Assembly: GCA_012932295.1 (NCBI GenBank)
Contig: JAAONU010000011.1
Coordinates: forward strand, 17,072,136-17,136,135
DNA length: 64,000 nucleotides
Origin: Cyclina sinensis
Taxonomy: Eukaryota > Mollusca > Bivalvia > Venerida > Veneridae
Direction: 5' to 3'
The notes beneath the pieces were generated by a model, which saw only the letters and a program-made list of their open reading frames with translations, searched no databases and was not told where the DNA came from. The stretch's first letter is position 1; each line of letters opens with the position of its first letter. The position numbers were made by a program, and so were the translations under genes. This document shows, piece after piece, positions 46,001-56,260 of this stretch.

Positions 46001-48250
46001 CTTAGTCCCGTTACCGTCAGTGCAAAAATCTTACTACAAGAACTATGGAAGTCCAACTACGACTGGGATACACCTTTGCCAGATGATATATGCGAAACTT
46101 GGAACCAGTTAGCAGAATCCCTCAACAAAGCTACTGACGTGAAATTTTCCAGACAATTCCTACCCGCAGCAAGCATAAACAGTGAAACAAGACTTCACGT
46201 GTTTGTAGATGCAAGCGTCAAATCGTACGGAGCAGCAGCTTACATTTGCGATCTTTCACACGCTAGACTGGTTATGGCGAAGAACAGAGTGGCACCGGTA
46301 AAGACATTAACCCTACCTCGGCTTGAACTTATGGCAGCATTAATTGGCGCAAGACTTGCATCCCATCTTCAAGAGAGCTTGCCCATACAGAACGTAACAT
46401 TTTGGTCAGATAGCCAAATCGTACTCCACTGGCTGACTACATCAAAATCCTTAAAACGCTTTGTCCGAAATCGAGTAGACGAAATACATCAGCTGACAGA
46501 TCAATCACCATGGAGATATTGCCCCACAAATGACAATCCAGCAGACTTACTGACACGTGGTATATCAGCCGATACTTACCTTGACAACGAACTATGGAAC
46601 GCCGGTCCAACATGGTTATCTAACAAAGAAATATGGCCTACCTGGAAATACGACCAGTCAGTCTTGCAGACGCCCGCTGATGAAGATACAAGTTCGAAGC
46701 AGACGACAAATGTAGTAACGTTGAAGTGTACGGAGATCACGGGCGTTCATAGACTTATTAACCTAGATAGATACAGTACATACCTGAAACTACGTCATGT
46801 AACCGCCTATGTACTAAGATTCATCAACAACTGCAGACGACCAAAAGAAGACAGATTAACGAACAGCTTATCAGCAACCGAACTCAACGAAGCAGAAGTT
46901 ACATGGCTTAAATCGTGTCAAATAACAAACTTTCAAGAAGAAATAGAAAATTATACATCGAACAGTACCCGTTTACCGTTGGTTCGACAACTTAGACTGT
47001 ATCTAGACCCACAGGGACTATTACGTTGCGGTGGAAGAATTCACAACGCCCCCGTACAGTATGACACTAAATTCCCTTACCTTCTACCAAAGAAGCACAG
47101 ACTTACCGAATTGATTGTGTTAGATGTCCACAAAAGTCAACTACACTCCGGAGTAAATAGTACCATTACGCAGATCAGACAAAGGTACTGGATACCGTCC
47201 ATCCGCCAATGTGTTAGATCGGTTTTAAAGACGTGCGTGAATTGTACCAGAGTAACCGGCAAACCATACCTAGCACCAGACCCACCACCCCTTCCTAAAG
47301 TCAGAGTGAATGAGTCTCCGCCCTTCAGCGTCACAGGTGTAGATTTTACGGGTGCACTATTTGTTAAGAACGCTACCGGAAGTGAAAGAAAATGCTACAT
47401 CTGCCTATTCACATGCGCTACAACAAGAGCCGTTCATTTAGAAGTAGTTCCAGACTTATCTACAGACTCATTTCTTCAAGCGTTCCGGAGATTTGCTAGC
47501 CGGAAGTCGTTACCGATGGCGATGATATCAGACAACGCAACGACGTATATTGCTGCTGCTAATCACCTGAAGAAACTCTTCAACTCAGAAGTCGTGCGAG
47601 AAGAGCTTAGCAGAAAGGGTACAGAATGGCGTTTTATCCCCAAACGAGCACCATGGTACGGAGGGTTTTGGGAACGTTTGATTGGGCTGACTAAGACGTC
47701 ATTAAAGAAGATCCTCGGGAGACGCTATGTATCCATGGAAACATTACAGACTATAGTGACAGAGATTGAAGCAGTGATAAATGATCGACCGCTAACTCAT
47801 GTATCATCGAACATTGACGATTTGGAACCGTTAACACCGTCACATTTACTTTACGGTCGTAAGGTGACGTCACTTCCGCATCATGAACATTTATCAGACG
47901 ACGATTTAGCGCTAATTCAAAGTGACCAGACGACACTCACCAACCGAGCTAAGAAACAGTCTGAAATCATTGAGCAGTTCCGAAGACGCTGGAAGTTCGA
48001 GTACTTAACCGCTTTGAGAGAATACCACACAATTACGGGTTCAGACGAAAAACGTATCAAAGTCGGAGACGTCGTGCAGGTATACGATGAGGGACCACGG
48101 ATCCGCTGGAAACTTGCTGTAATCCTAGAGCTGATGACCGGAAATGATGGTTGTGTCCGTGCCGCGAAGATAAAAACGATAAACGGAATTACAAACAGAC
48201 CGATAGTGAAACTCTATCCTTTAGAGACTGTTAGTGAAGTTAATGATTAA
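43001..48250 (+). CDS. BEL/Pao gag-pol polyprotein (1,749 residues)
   Basis: I chose the ATG at 43001, 26 bp after the LTR; the open frame extends upstream into the LTR only from a TTG. In order it has a coiled N-terminus; a gag-like region (LPKISLPSFSGD..., about residues 150-300); Cys/His knuckles (CAFCDNQHKSIDC to KRKHHTAIC, about 367-428); a retropepsin with DEGA at 486-489 where DSG/DTG is usual; RT with RIVYDCSC (about 772), TDIEKAF (about 820) and YVDN at 897-900; RNase H (VFVDAS, Asp about 1070); and an integrase zinc-binding region (about 1376-1410). The integrase catalytic Asp, Asp and Glu lie near 1447, 1510 and 1557, 46 residues between the last two. A C-terminal RWKLAVI domain (about 1663-1743) ends it. 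Gag and pol share one frame, as in much of this family. No stop or frameshift is seen. Confidence 0.95.
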   Translation: MNLQKLQIQREGHRRFIEKYLEKIEQSKENDSLTDFDSILSAIEAKVGILETLNEKILSQTEIDGLEEEIFQTDEYTVELDIKLCRLRAFRGQHEKRTESNISQDDQRNSRDQQYNNNGLNPDAPTFLPDRTVSYPSNTSVNSAQFYRLPKISLPSFSGDILRWQSFWDSYESTIHMNANLTDVQKSTYLKSQLEGNAARVIEGFAMTNANYTRAIDLLKERYGQQHKIIHASMQALLQLPAPSNKVSSLRHFHDKMETYIRSLEAMGQCQDTYGNLLVPIILDKIPSEIRRQLARENGDNNWSLENLRRAINREIGILEAGSVRSEPEVDDFNATASFLTSAKYRKTVPKHPKSGTGSASQKPEIKCAFCDNQHKSIDCEKYADIESRLKIVREKRLCFNCLGNHPVVKCNSSKRCQKCKRKHHTAICKSRENNQTMLTTVDSASPEAAVLHSNTILPNKNVLLKTAIATVSSRDVQTETNILFDEGAQKSFITEQLAQELELTRDSTETIYLSSFGSTNNKVQHTDVATVNVVTDRGQKIPIRVLIVPTISTPLNQKFQTTVSNLPYLRGLKLAHPVTGDSVFNISMLIGADYYWDIVEDHIVRGNGPTAVKSKIGYLLSGPCQAQSSRVSDHVFNVMASPMATDVLERFWSLESIGVTQTADDIDKIRYFKDYQDSSIEYDNGRYTAKLPWKLDHSPLPSNYEIVKARTESTIRRLRKEPHLLRKYDDIIAEQERRGFIEGIDNDTPPTGQVHYIPHHPVKKDSATTPIRIVYDCSCRTSPHLPSLNDCLESTPPILNDLTAILVRFRLHGYAITTDIEKAFLHVGLYEGDRDATRFLWTIDIENKDSPLRTYRFKSVLFGATCSPFMLSATILKHLELNKHVHAAEIFERDIYVDNVLSSFEKVSDLLTYFTESRELMSSAGMNLRSWTSNSKALRDLAKTENVRDSDEVVKILGMRWDPLSDEMTFTRRNIPIQDVVTKRTILKYSSQIYDPLGLLSPVTVSAKILLQELWKSNYDWDTPLPDDICETWNQLAESLNKATDVKFSRQFLPAASINSETRLHVFVDASVKSYGAAAYICDLSHARLVMAKNRVAPVKTLTLPRLELMAALIGARLASHLQESLPIQNVTFWSDSQIVLHWLTTSKSLKRFVRNRVDEIHQLTDQSPWRYCPTNDNPADLLTRGISADTYLDNELWNAGPTWLSNKEIWPTWKYDQSVLQTPADEDTSSKQTTNVVTLKCTEITGVHRLINLDRYSTYLKLRHVTAYVLRFINNCRRPKEDRLTNSLSATELNEAEVTWLKSCQITNFQEEIENYTSNSTRLPLVRQLRLYLDPQGLLRCGGRIHNAPVQYDTKFPYLLPKKHRLTELIVLDVHKSQLHSGVNSTITQIRQRYWIPSIRQCVRSVLKTCVNCTRVTGKPYLAPDPPPLPKVRVNESPPFSVTGVDFTGALFVKNATGSERKCYICLFTCATTRAVHLEVVPDLSTDSFLQAFRRFASRKSLPMAMISDNATTYIAAANHLKKLFNSEVVREELSRKGTEWRFIPKRAPWYGGFWERLIGLTKTSLKKILGRRYVSMETLQTIVTEIEAVINDRPLTHVSSNIDDLEPLTPSHLLYGRKVTSLPHHEHLSDDDLALIQSDQTTLTNRAKKQSEIIEQFRRRWKFEYLTALREYHTITGSDEKRIKVGDVVQVYDEGPRIRWKLAVILELMTGNDGCVRAAKIKTINGITNRPIVKLYPLETVSEVND

Positions 48251-48582
48251 TGCCTTAAACGAGAAACTGTTGGTGTATAGTAAACAGAGACTATTTAATA
48301 GCAATAGAGATTTATTTACCTTACTATGTGCGCGAAGTTTACGTTGAAATATGTTTGAAGCACCAGAGACAATAATTCGGAAATTATGAGATTCAATATT
48401 CATTTTATTGAAACGATAAATTACATTTAACATGTGTTAATTTAAGTATTTGCAAATTTACGTTTCTCATAATTAGATTGCTTATTCTTAAAGTAAGAAT
48501 TTCATGATTAAGTATTTCATTCACTTTTAAAAGTACACGCTTTCAATTTTCAATTATGAGTCACTTTTCGCGGCCCCCAGAA

Positions 48583-48771
48583 TGTTGTGAATGTAACGTT
48601 ATTTGCCGCGCCGCGCTTTTCTATGTAACGTCTTTGACGTCACGTCGTATAATTATATTGTTTTGTTGTCGTTGCTATTATATGTAAACAGTTGGTAATT
48701 TGAACCGAGAGTAAAAGGAAGAACCTAGAACACAACGCATTTGTTTATTATTCAACCCACGCTATACGATA
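48583..48771 (+). repeat. 3' LTR of the BEL/Pao element
   Basis: 189 bp, identical to the 5' LTR and followed by the CAGAT target duplication at 48772-48776. No AATAAA is visible within it; a non-canonical polyadenylation signal would be needed. Confidence 0.95.
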
Positions 48772-48776
48772 CAGAT

Positions 48777-49708
48777 TAAAAAAGAGTCGGCAAATTCGTC
48801 AATCACGATTATTAAAAAGGTGTGAATATCCAATCATCTTGTGATTATATACAATCACGCTATTCCTGATTAATCATACGGCACGTGGGTGTGATATACA
48901 ATCATTGTTTCATTCCCGCACTTACCTATAACCTTAAATGCGTGAATTACATTTTTATTATTTTTTTTAGAAATCATACAAAAGTTGAAAAAATGATAGT
49001 GGCTATTTAATTACATTAACTAATTAATTTTTTTTCTGAGATGTCGTAATCGATCATGTTTAGCCCTTTCCGAACAGACAGCCTTAGTCTTTCATCTGAT
49101 AAAATACAATAATAACATATTTTTTTTTGTATGAAAGGAGGTTGATGATAATCGGTATTAAAATTGTAAAGGACCAAAATAGGCAATTAAAGAAATATCT
49201 ACATTATTACATTATTTAACTCTTTTCGTTAAAGTTTAAAATAAGATGCCTTTCGATCACGTTAAGCCCAATTCCGATCATATCTTTTTAATTAACATTA
49301 AAATTAAGATGATCTCACGTTAGATTGCTTCAAACTGCTTGATAGTAACCTTGTTTTAAATGATTTTTATATTGCAAATCCTATGTACAATAAATCCAAC
49401 GAATATCTTAAATTAGACTATAAGTACTATAGGTACTTTTGACATCTTATATTTCACACATGAGTGATGTTTGTTTAATCGTTGATTTTTCATGAAACTC
49501 CCAAGTGTTTCAAATGCATAGTACTTGTTTAAATATTTGTTATTTTTTAAGTATTTCTGTACGTGATCTTTGTCAAATATCTTTTTTATTTTTGAATAAA
49601 TACAATGCTTTTAGTTTGTGTTTCTTTTCTATATTATGAACACCTTGGTGATCTTATCTCCGAATTACTAATGTCCAAACAATTGGTAGTGTTATAATTA
49701 TCATATTT
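48777..49708. other. Core and right inverted arm of the element hosting BEL/Pao; then AT-rich DNA
   Basis: The inverted GGAAAGGGC-type units are at about 49063-49080 (TTAGCCCTTTCCGAACAG) and 49252-49285, matching the left arm at 42010-42615. The rest is AT-rich, with 'caatcacg/cgtgattg'-type words near 48800-48890. Non-coding. Confidence 0.6.
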
Positions 49709-49966
49709 AACAACAACAACAACATTTATTCAGCATAAAGCAATATCTAATTTCGCCTCTTGCCTACAACATATTAACATTTGTAGTGGTTACACATGAA
49801 ATGCAAACAATACCAGTTTTAAGAGGGAAAAAGGGGAAAAATACAAACAAACAAATCAGTATAATAAGAGAGAAACCAATGTGTGTAATAATAACAGTCT
49901 TTTATTTATTAAAGAAAAGAAAAGAAAACGGGAACATTTTAAGTTTAATCAAGTTCTTTTCGAAGT

Positions 49967-52861
49967 TTATTTGCAAAATATATGTATTTCGAGAGATTTG
50001 AAATTCCTTTTTTTATTTTTTGACATCATCAGGTTATCAAATTTATTCAGGGATGGCCATGTGTAATACTTCTGTCTAAGGTACTTTTTTCGGATGTTTG
50101 AATATAATGGGCAAGTTAATAGAAAGTGATACTCGTTTTCTATCATATTTAGATTACAAAATTTACATATTCTTTCGTTTCTCAATACATTATTATATCT
50201 TCCTCGTTCAATTTCTAGGTTATGTGATGATAGACGAAACCTACTTAAAGCAATTTTGTATATTTTGTCAATCGTATAATTATCAAGGTATGGTTCAAGT
50301 TCAAACGAATGTTTAAATCTACTATATGTTAAAAGTCTTTGCGAGTTATTAATACCACTGTACCAAATTTGAGTATACTGATCAAAAATTCTTTGTTTAA
50401 TCGCTTGAAATATAAAGTCCTGATTTCCTTGATTTCGCCAAATATCTGACATGCCTAAATTATCTAAAATTGATTTAATTTGAAATGCCAATTAGAACTG
50501 TTATGTGTAATATTTCTGTCTAGATCATTTAGTAACATGTTGTATATTTGTTTAACAGCAGAATTTTCATTAAGTTTTTGTATTCTTATCCAGTACCTTA
50601 TCATATTCACTTTTCTAATTATTTTCATTGGAAATCTTCCGTGTTCGCCATATAGCCCAATTAGATTTGTGGAGTTATTTACTACAAGTATTTTTCTACA
50701 AAATTTGGTATGAATCAGCTCAATATCTTTACCTTCATTTGCACCCCAAATTTCTGAACAATAATTTAATATAGATGATATCATTGTATCAAATAATTTA
50801 CATTTTTCAGAAACCTTGAATTCAAATTGATTGAAAATAGAAAATAATTGATAATAAGCTTTAGATGCACGTTCTGCAATACATTTTTGCGTCTTGTACC
50901 AATTACCGTTTTTGAAAAAATAGACACCCAAATATTTAAAGGATGTGACAATCTCTAGGTTTTTACCATAGAGGAAAAAATCATGATTTGTGGGTCGTCC
51001 CTTTTCAAATATCATGACTTTAGTTTTACTCGTGTTTATGTTTAAATAAAATGTATTGCAGTAGTTTTCTATATCATCTAATAAATGCTGTAAAGATTCG
51101 GGTGTAGTAGTAAATAATACTTGGTCATCAACGTATAATATTGAGAAAAAACCTTAGTTCGTTGACTGAAAATATACCGTCAATACCAGTGTTAATATTT
51201 TCCATTATGTCATTCACGAACATCATGAACATAAGAGAAGAACTCGGGTCTCCCTGTTTTACCCCTTGATGTGATTCAATGAGACAGGGATAGACTTTTC
51301 CATTCTGTTTCACTGCAGAGCGAACAATTGAATACATAGATTTTATAGCATTGACCATTTTTGTACTAACGTTTTGATTGATTAGTTTTTGCCATAGAAG
51401 CGACCGGTTAATTTTATCGAACACTTTTCGTAATCAATAAATATAGCATATAGTTTTTTCTCATTATGTAATACTTTTGATATGATAGTATGTAAAAAAA
51501 AATATAGTCTACTGTGCTTTTTCCCTTTTGAAAACCAAATTGACAATTTGACAGTTTTTCATATTTCTCACTCCACGCGGTTAATCTATTTAAGAGTATT
51601 TGAGAATAAATTTTTGATAATATGTTATTTAATGTAATACCACGATAATTCTTTACTTCTCTCTGATCACCACCTTTAAATATAGGTACAATATAACCTA
51701 ACCCCCAGGATTCAGGATATTCAGCCGTGTCAAATATTTTGTTAAAAAGAGTAACTAAATGAGATGAAATAATATCGTTTGATGCTTTAGTAATTTCTGC
51801 CGAAATTTCATCTGGGTCAGGTGATTTAAAACTATTCTGTTTAAAAACAGCATTTTTTATTTCCGATTCAGATATTGGTAAATTTAATTCTGCATCTTCG
51901 AAATTTCCTATGTTTCGATCTTGTTCATTGACATTTTGAATTGTATTTTCGCCAAAAAGATTATTGAAGTGGTCGTGCAATTCTTCAATACTAATTTCCT
52001 CACTAAAATTAGTTGACTTATTATAGCAGTTTTTAATAGATTTCCAAAATTTACGCGGTTCTTTTGAGGCTATGCTTTCTAATCTGTGCCCTTCTTGTAT
52101 TTTATGGCGATTTTATGTTTTTCGTTTAATTTTGTTATATCTATTACGTAATTCTGTAAAATTTATTCTATTTTCTTCAGTTTTGTTTTTTGAAAATGCA
52201 TTTCTTGCTGTTTTAAATATTTTTTTTGCATTATAACAATTTTCATCAAACCAGTTTGGGTTTTTACTATTTAGTTTTTTATTTTTATTGTAATAAGAAT
52301 ATTTACCAAACGTCGTTATTGCATTTGTGTGTAATAAATCTGTTAAACATTTAACTTGTGTTTCAATCGATAGATTACAGTTATCACACGTTTGTAATTT
52401 ACAAATTTTATTTAAAACTAATGATCGAAATAAATCGATTTTATTTTCATCCCACACTATTTTCTGTTTATTACTCAAATTTCAGATATTTTTCCTTTCT
52501 TTATCCTTATGAATTGTATGTTTTTTTAACGTAAAGGTAAAATATAAAGCTGCATGATCAGAACTAGATGGGTGTTCAGTGGAACACTTGTGTCGCCCTT
52601 GGGTACTCTGTTAGAATAACTAAAGAGCCTGCTGGGGTTGAGGGTGGATGGGGAGTCAAGTACCTATGTATTAAAATTTAAAAAAAAAAAAAATTGGGCC
52701 CGGGTGGGGGGGAGGGGGTGACTGGTTGGGGGGCTTTTGAGGTAGGGGGGGGGAGTAAAGTAGCTATGTTTAAAAAAAAAAAAGGCGCGGGGGTGGGGGT
52801 AAAAAAAATGCGGGGGGGGGGGGGGGGTGAGGGTGAATGGGGAGTCAAGTACCTATGTATT

Positions 52862-52899
<38 letters not shown>

Positions 52900-54966
52900 T
52901 GGGGGGGAGGAGGTTTTGAGGGTGGATGGGGAGTCACGTACCTATGTATTAAAAAAAAAATATTGGGCCCAGGTGGTGGGGGGGGGGGGTGACTGGTTTG
53001 GAGGGGGGAGGGGTTTGAGGTGGGGGGGGAAATAAAGTGCATATGTTTTAAAATTAAAAAAAAAAAAAAAAATTGGAGCCCGGGGGGGGGGGTGACTGGT
53101 TGGGGAGGGGGGGTTGAGGTAGGGGGGGGAATAAAGTGCATATGTTATAAAATTAAAAAAAAAATTGGGCCCGGGGGGGGGGCGGGGGTGGGGACTGATT
53201 GGGGGAGGGGTTGAGGTAGGATGGGTTGTAAAGTACCTATGTTTTAAAATTTAAAAAAAAAAATTGGGCCAAGGGGGTGGGGGGGTGGGGTGACTGGTTT
53301 GGGGGGGAGGGGCGGATTCCCATGCAGAGGGAACGGTGGGGGGGAGCGGGGGAGTACTTACCCATCTCATCCATCTCATGTCAGTTAATATTTTATTTCT
53401 GACTTAAGAAGTTTTTTTTTCCTATATATAAGTTTAAGCAAAATCAAGTGACCCCGGGGGTGGGGCTAACTGTGACCCCAGGGACATGGGTACCAACAAT
53501 GTTTGCAGGGGTCTTGCTGGTGATCAAGTATTCCAAGTTGGAATGGAATATCCTTGACACTTTTTGAGACATGGACATAAAGAAAAAGGTTAACCAAGAA
53601 ATTTTAACTTGAAAAAGGGGCATAACATTGCAAAAAAAAAATTTGAGGGTTATCTGCCCTTGAGAAATGGTGTTGTCTTAAGTGATACAATTGTAATCAT
53701 TACAACTGGAAAGTTTGATGAAGAAACATTAAGAAATGGCATAGTTATAGCCAATGTTAAGTTTTCATGACAAAATCCAAGTACAAAAAGGGGCATAACT
53801 CTGTCAATTGTGACGTTGACCTACACATTTTGGCATCATCATGACCCTGTTGTCATAAGCAATATAATTTGAAAGTTTGATGTTGAAATGTTAAGAAATG
53901 GCAAAGTTATTCCCAACGTTAAGTTTTCATGACAAATCCATGTATAAAAAGGGGCATAACTCTGTCAAATGTGACCTTGACCTAGAAATTTTGGCATCAA
54001 CCCGACCCTATTGTCATAAGCAATACAATTTGAAAGTTTGATAAGATAATGTTTAGAAATGGCAAAGTTATAGCCAACGTTAAGTTTTCGTGACTGACCG
54101 ACGGACCGCCGGACCGACGGACAAAGCGATCCCTATGTATCGCCTTTTCTTCGAAAGGGCGACACAAAAAACTGTCCATTCATTAATAATAAAATTTGAA
54201 ACAATGTTAATTGCATCTTTATCTACAATAAAATAGTCCGTCACACTTAAACCACGGGGTGAGCTAAATGTATAATTGCCTAATCCGCGGTCATTGTGCA
54301 TTCGGCCGTTGGCTATAATATGATTAGTTGATTTACATTGTGAGGTTAGTCTCCGCCCATTAGCATCAATAACGTGATCACTATTGGTGCGGTCATGGAT
54401 ACATTGTTCATTAAAAATATACTGTCGTCATCATCAAGATATTTATCATATTCTAAAGTATCAGATAAGTGCCCTGTCCTAGAATTTAAGTCTCCAGTAA
54501 TAAAGGTTTTTCCTAAATTATTATATTTTTCTATTCCCTTTTCTATTTCATCAAAAAAATCAAAATCTTTATCATATAAAACTTTTGAACCAAGTGGTGG
54601 AATATAAACATTACATATGTAAACATCTTCTTTAAGCTCAAGCAAATCTTTGTTAATTTTTAGCCAAATAATACCATACTTGTGAGTTTCAACAATTGAG
54701 ATTCTTGAACTATATTCAGTTTTAAAATAAACGGATAGTCCTCCGCTATAGCGTCCTTTCTTAGTACCACTAGATTTATTTCCATATAAATGAAAACTTT
54801 TGTAACCGTTCATTTCTAAGTTAAACAAGTGTTTTTTACTTATCCAAGTCTCACAAAATAACAGAATATCATAACTGCTTACATAGTCTAAAAATTCCTC
54901 GTCATATAATTTTCTTGACAAACCGTTTACATTCCACGCAAGAATGTGTAGTTCCTTTTGCTTTTC
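49967..54966 (-). pseudogene. LINE B ORF2: endonuclease-reverse transcriptase in pieces
   Basis: Immediately after the ORF1 TAG, and in its frame, come EKQKELHILAWNVNGLSRKL, the N-terminus of an APE endonuclease, then LLFCETW and FITGDLNSRTG. A frameshift near 54390 follows. The domain is cut after INEWTVF (54181) by the composite element and resumes at SSDHAALYF (52572). Downstream are the NPNWFDENC linker, PESWGLGYIVPIFKGGD, KNYRGITLNNILSKIYSQIL, HQGVKQGDPSSSLMFMMFVN and YVDDQVLF (about 51115). The C-terminal ERICKFCNLNMIENEYHFLL knuckle follows, and the frame stops at 49967. At least six frameshifts or stops are present, several in A/T runs. Confidence 0.85.
52569..54170. mobile_element. 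Composite G-rich/tandem repeat element, copy 2, inserted in LINE B
   Basis: The left end TGGGTGTTCAGTGGAACACT, then TGTCGCCCTTGGG (52591), and the right end CGCCTTTTCTTCGAAAGGGC plus GACA match copy 1 (25299-26684). TGTCGCCCTT near the left is mirrored by AAGGGCGACA at the right. The interior has G-run/poly-A units (52640-53380) with strong potential for G-quadruplex formation. They are followed by ~180-bp units with 'ggcataactctgtcaa', 'gtgaccttgacct' and 'ggcaaagttatagccaacgt', and then a GACCGACGGACCGCCGGACC block (about 54095-54114). The clean split of the LINE endonuclease fixes the limits to within a few bases. No clear target duplication is seen. Confidence 0.88.
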
Positions 54967-56143
54967 CTAACTGGTAATCTCATGGAATGGTCCCTCGGCA
55001 CGATCACTGATTAAAAGTTTAGCTCCAGCCCATTTAACGAATTTACCATTCTTCTTTTCGCGATCCATAACTGAATACAGTTCTTTTCGTTTGGCGAGTA
55101 CAGCTTTAGTTTGTTGAACACCGACACTTTTCCGTTTTAACTTTAAGTCCGTTAATTTGTCACTTGCAGTTTTACGTACTAGCTCTCTGTCTTTCCATTC
55201 TAAAAACTTTACAACAACAGGTCGTATTCCTTTGCTTTTGTTTGAACCAATCCGATGGGCTCTTTCGATTTTTATTTCCTTTCCGTCTATGCCCAAGTCG
55301 TGCTTAATGAAATTTTGAATTAACATTTCGCAGTTTTCGTCGGCCGTTTCATCAAAACCGTGGAACAACAAATTGTCCCTTAAACTACGGGCTTCCAAGT
55401 CGTTGATTTTACTGTTGAGTTGAATGTTTTCCGTTTCTACAGATTTAACATGTTCCTCAAATGATTTGCACAAATTTCCAAGTTTCTTAATTTCAGATTT
55501 CGAATAAGCTAATTTTTTCTTTGTTTCCTCAAATTCGTTGCTAAGGAAAGCAGCAGCAGATTATGTTTCAGTAACACGGACGTCAATTGTTGTATATTTA
55601 TTTTCAAGTTCGCCGACTTTTAGGGAAATTCTACTTACTGTTTTTTCAATTCCGTCAATTTTTACTACAGACTTTTTAATCATTTTTATGTCCGTATTAA
55701 TTATTTTTATGTTCTCCATGAGTTCCATAGCCCACGCTGGTGGTGTAGGAGGAAACTGTTGCTGCATAGGCTGCAACGGAGCATAAGTTGGAGATGGCGA
55801 AAATTTTCCTCCGTACTGCGGATTTGCAAATGGGGCAACATTTGTAGCAACATTTTGCCCGGTATAATTTTCATTTTGCATTTTTTGCATATTTTGTATA
55901 TTACTGGCATCAAATGTAAAATATTCAGGAGAAGAAGTATGCAAACGTTAATTTTGATTACTCACTTCAGGTAAACATGACTGTCCGACGCTATAACCTG
56001 TTTGTCCACTTTGAGCGTGTTGATCACTATTCAATGAAATGTCCGTGCCCGTGTCCGTGTAAATTGGCGAGATAACCTTTCGTTTACCACGTTTTTTTTT
56101 TCTTTACTGAGTCTTTTTGTGATGAATTTTTCTTCGCAGGCAT
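54967..56143 (-). pseudogene. LINE B ORF1 (L1-like RNA-binding protein), broken
   Basis: The ATG at 56143 starts MPAKKNSSQKDSVKKKK. An extra A in the run near 56093 shifts the frame, after which the sequence continues RGKRKVISPIYTDTG. TAA codons at 55948-55950 and 55561-55563 interrupt one continuous frame. Regions in order are a Pro/Gln-rich linker (SPSPTYAPLQPMQQQFPPTP), a coiled coil (about 55700-55400) and an RRM/C-terminal domain typical of L1 ORF1 (ARSLRDNLLFHGFDETADEN; IERAHRIGSNKSKGIRPVVV). It ends FHEITS then TAG at 54967-54969; ORF2 sequence follows in the same frame. Confidence 0.82.
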
Positions 56144-56260
56144 GTAGAAAAAGTTATTATAGAACTACACTCGCGATTTTTATGAAAAAATAATCCATCT
56201 TTTTGCGAAATTTCCAGTTTTTACTCCAAAATCCGGAGAGCTCAAATTTCATGTCTTACC

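Larger units (their letters stand above)
42786..48771 (+). mobile_element. BEL/Pao LTR retrotransposon, apparently intact and recent
   Basis: The 189-bp LTRs at 42786-42974 and 48583-48771 are identical by eye along their full length. The element is bounded by the 5-bp direct repeat CAGAT (42781-42785 and 48772-48776), the expected integration duplication. The LTRs start TGTTGTGAATG and end CTATACGATA. A primer-binding site beginning TTGGTGCCGTGACC follows the 5' LTR directly (42975). One open reading frame spans 43001-48250. There is no env-like frame. The sequence just upstream of the 3' LTR (cgcggcccccagaa) is not an obvious polypurine tract. Identical LTRs imply very recent insertion. Confidence 0.95.
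49709..56260 (-). mobile_element. LINE B: near full-length non-LTR retrotransposon split by a composite repeat element
   Basis: On the minus strand the order is a short 5' UTR (56144-about 56260), ORF1 (56143-54967), ORF2 (54966-49967) and a 3' UTR of about 250 bp ending in AATAAA (49725-49730) and a (TTG)n tail (49709-49722). The composite element at 52569-54170 interrupts the endonuclease. Excluding that insert, the LINE is about 4.9 kb. ORF1 is L1-like; ORF2 has endonuclease, RT (YVDD) and a C-terminal Cys/His knuckle. Many frameshifts make it inactive. The RT resembles LINE C. Confidence 0.85.

Noticed and set aside
43819..47936. Minus-strand open frames within the BEL/Pao element
   Set aside because: Shadows of the gag-pol frame without any domain.
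52860..53214. Pro-rich and Gly-rich frames
   Set aside because: They come from G-run/poly-A simple sequence in the composite element.
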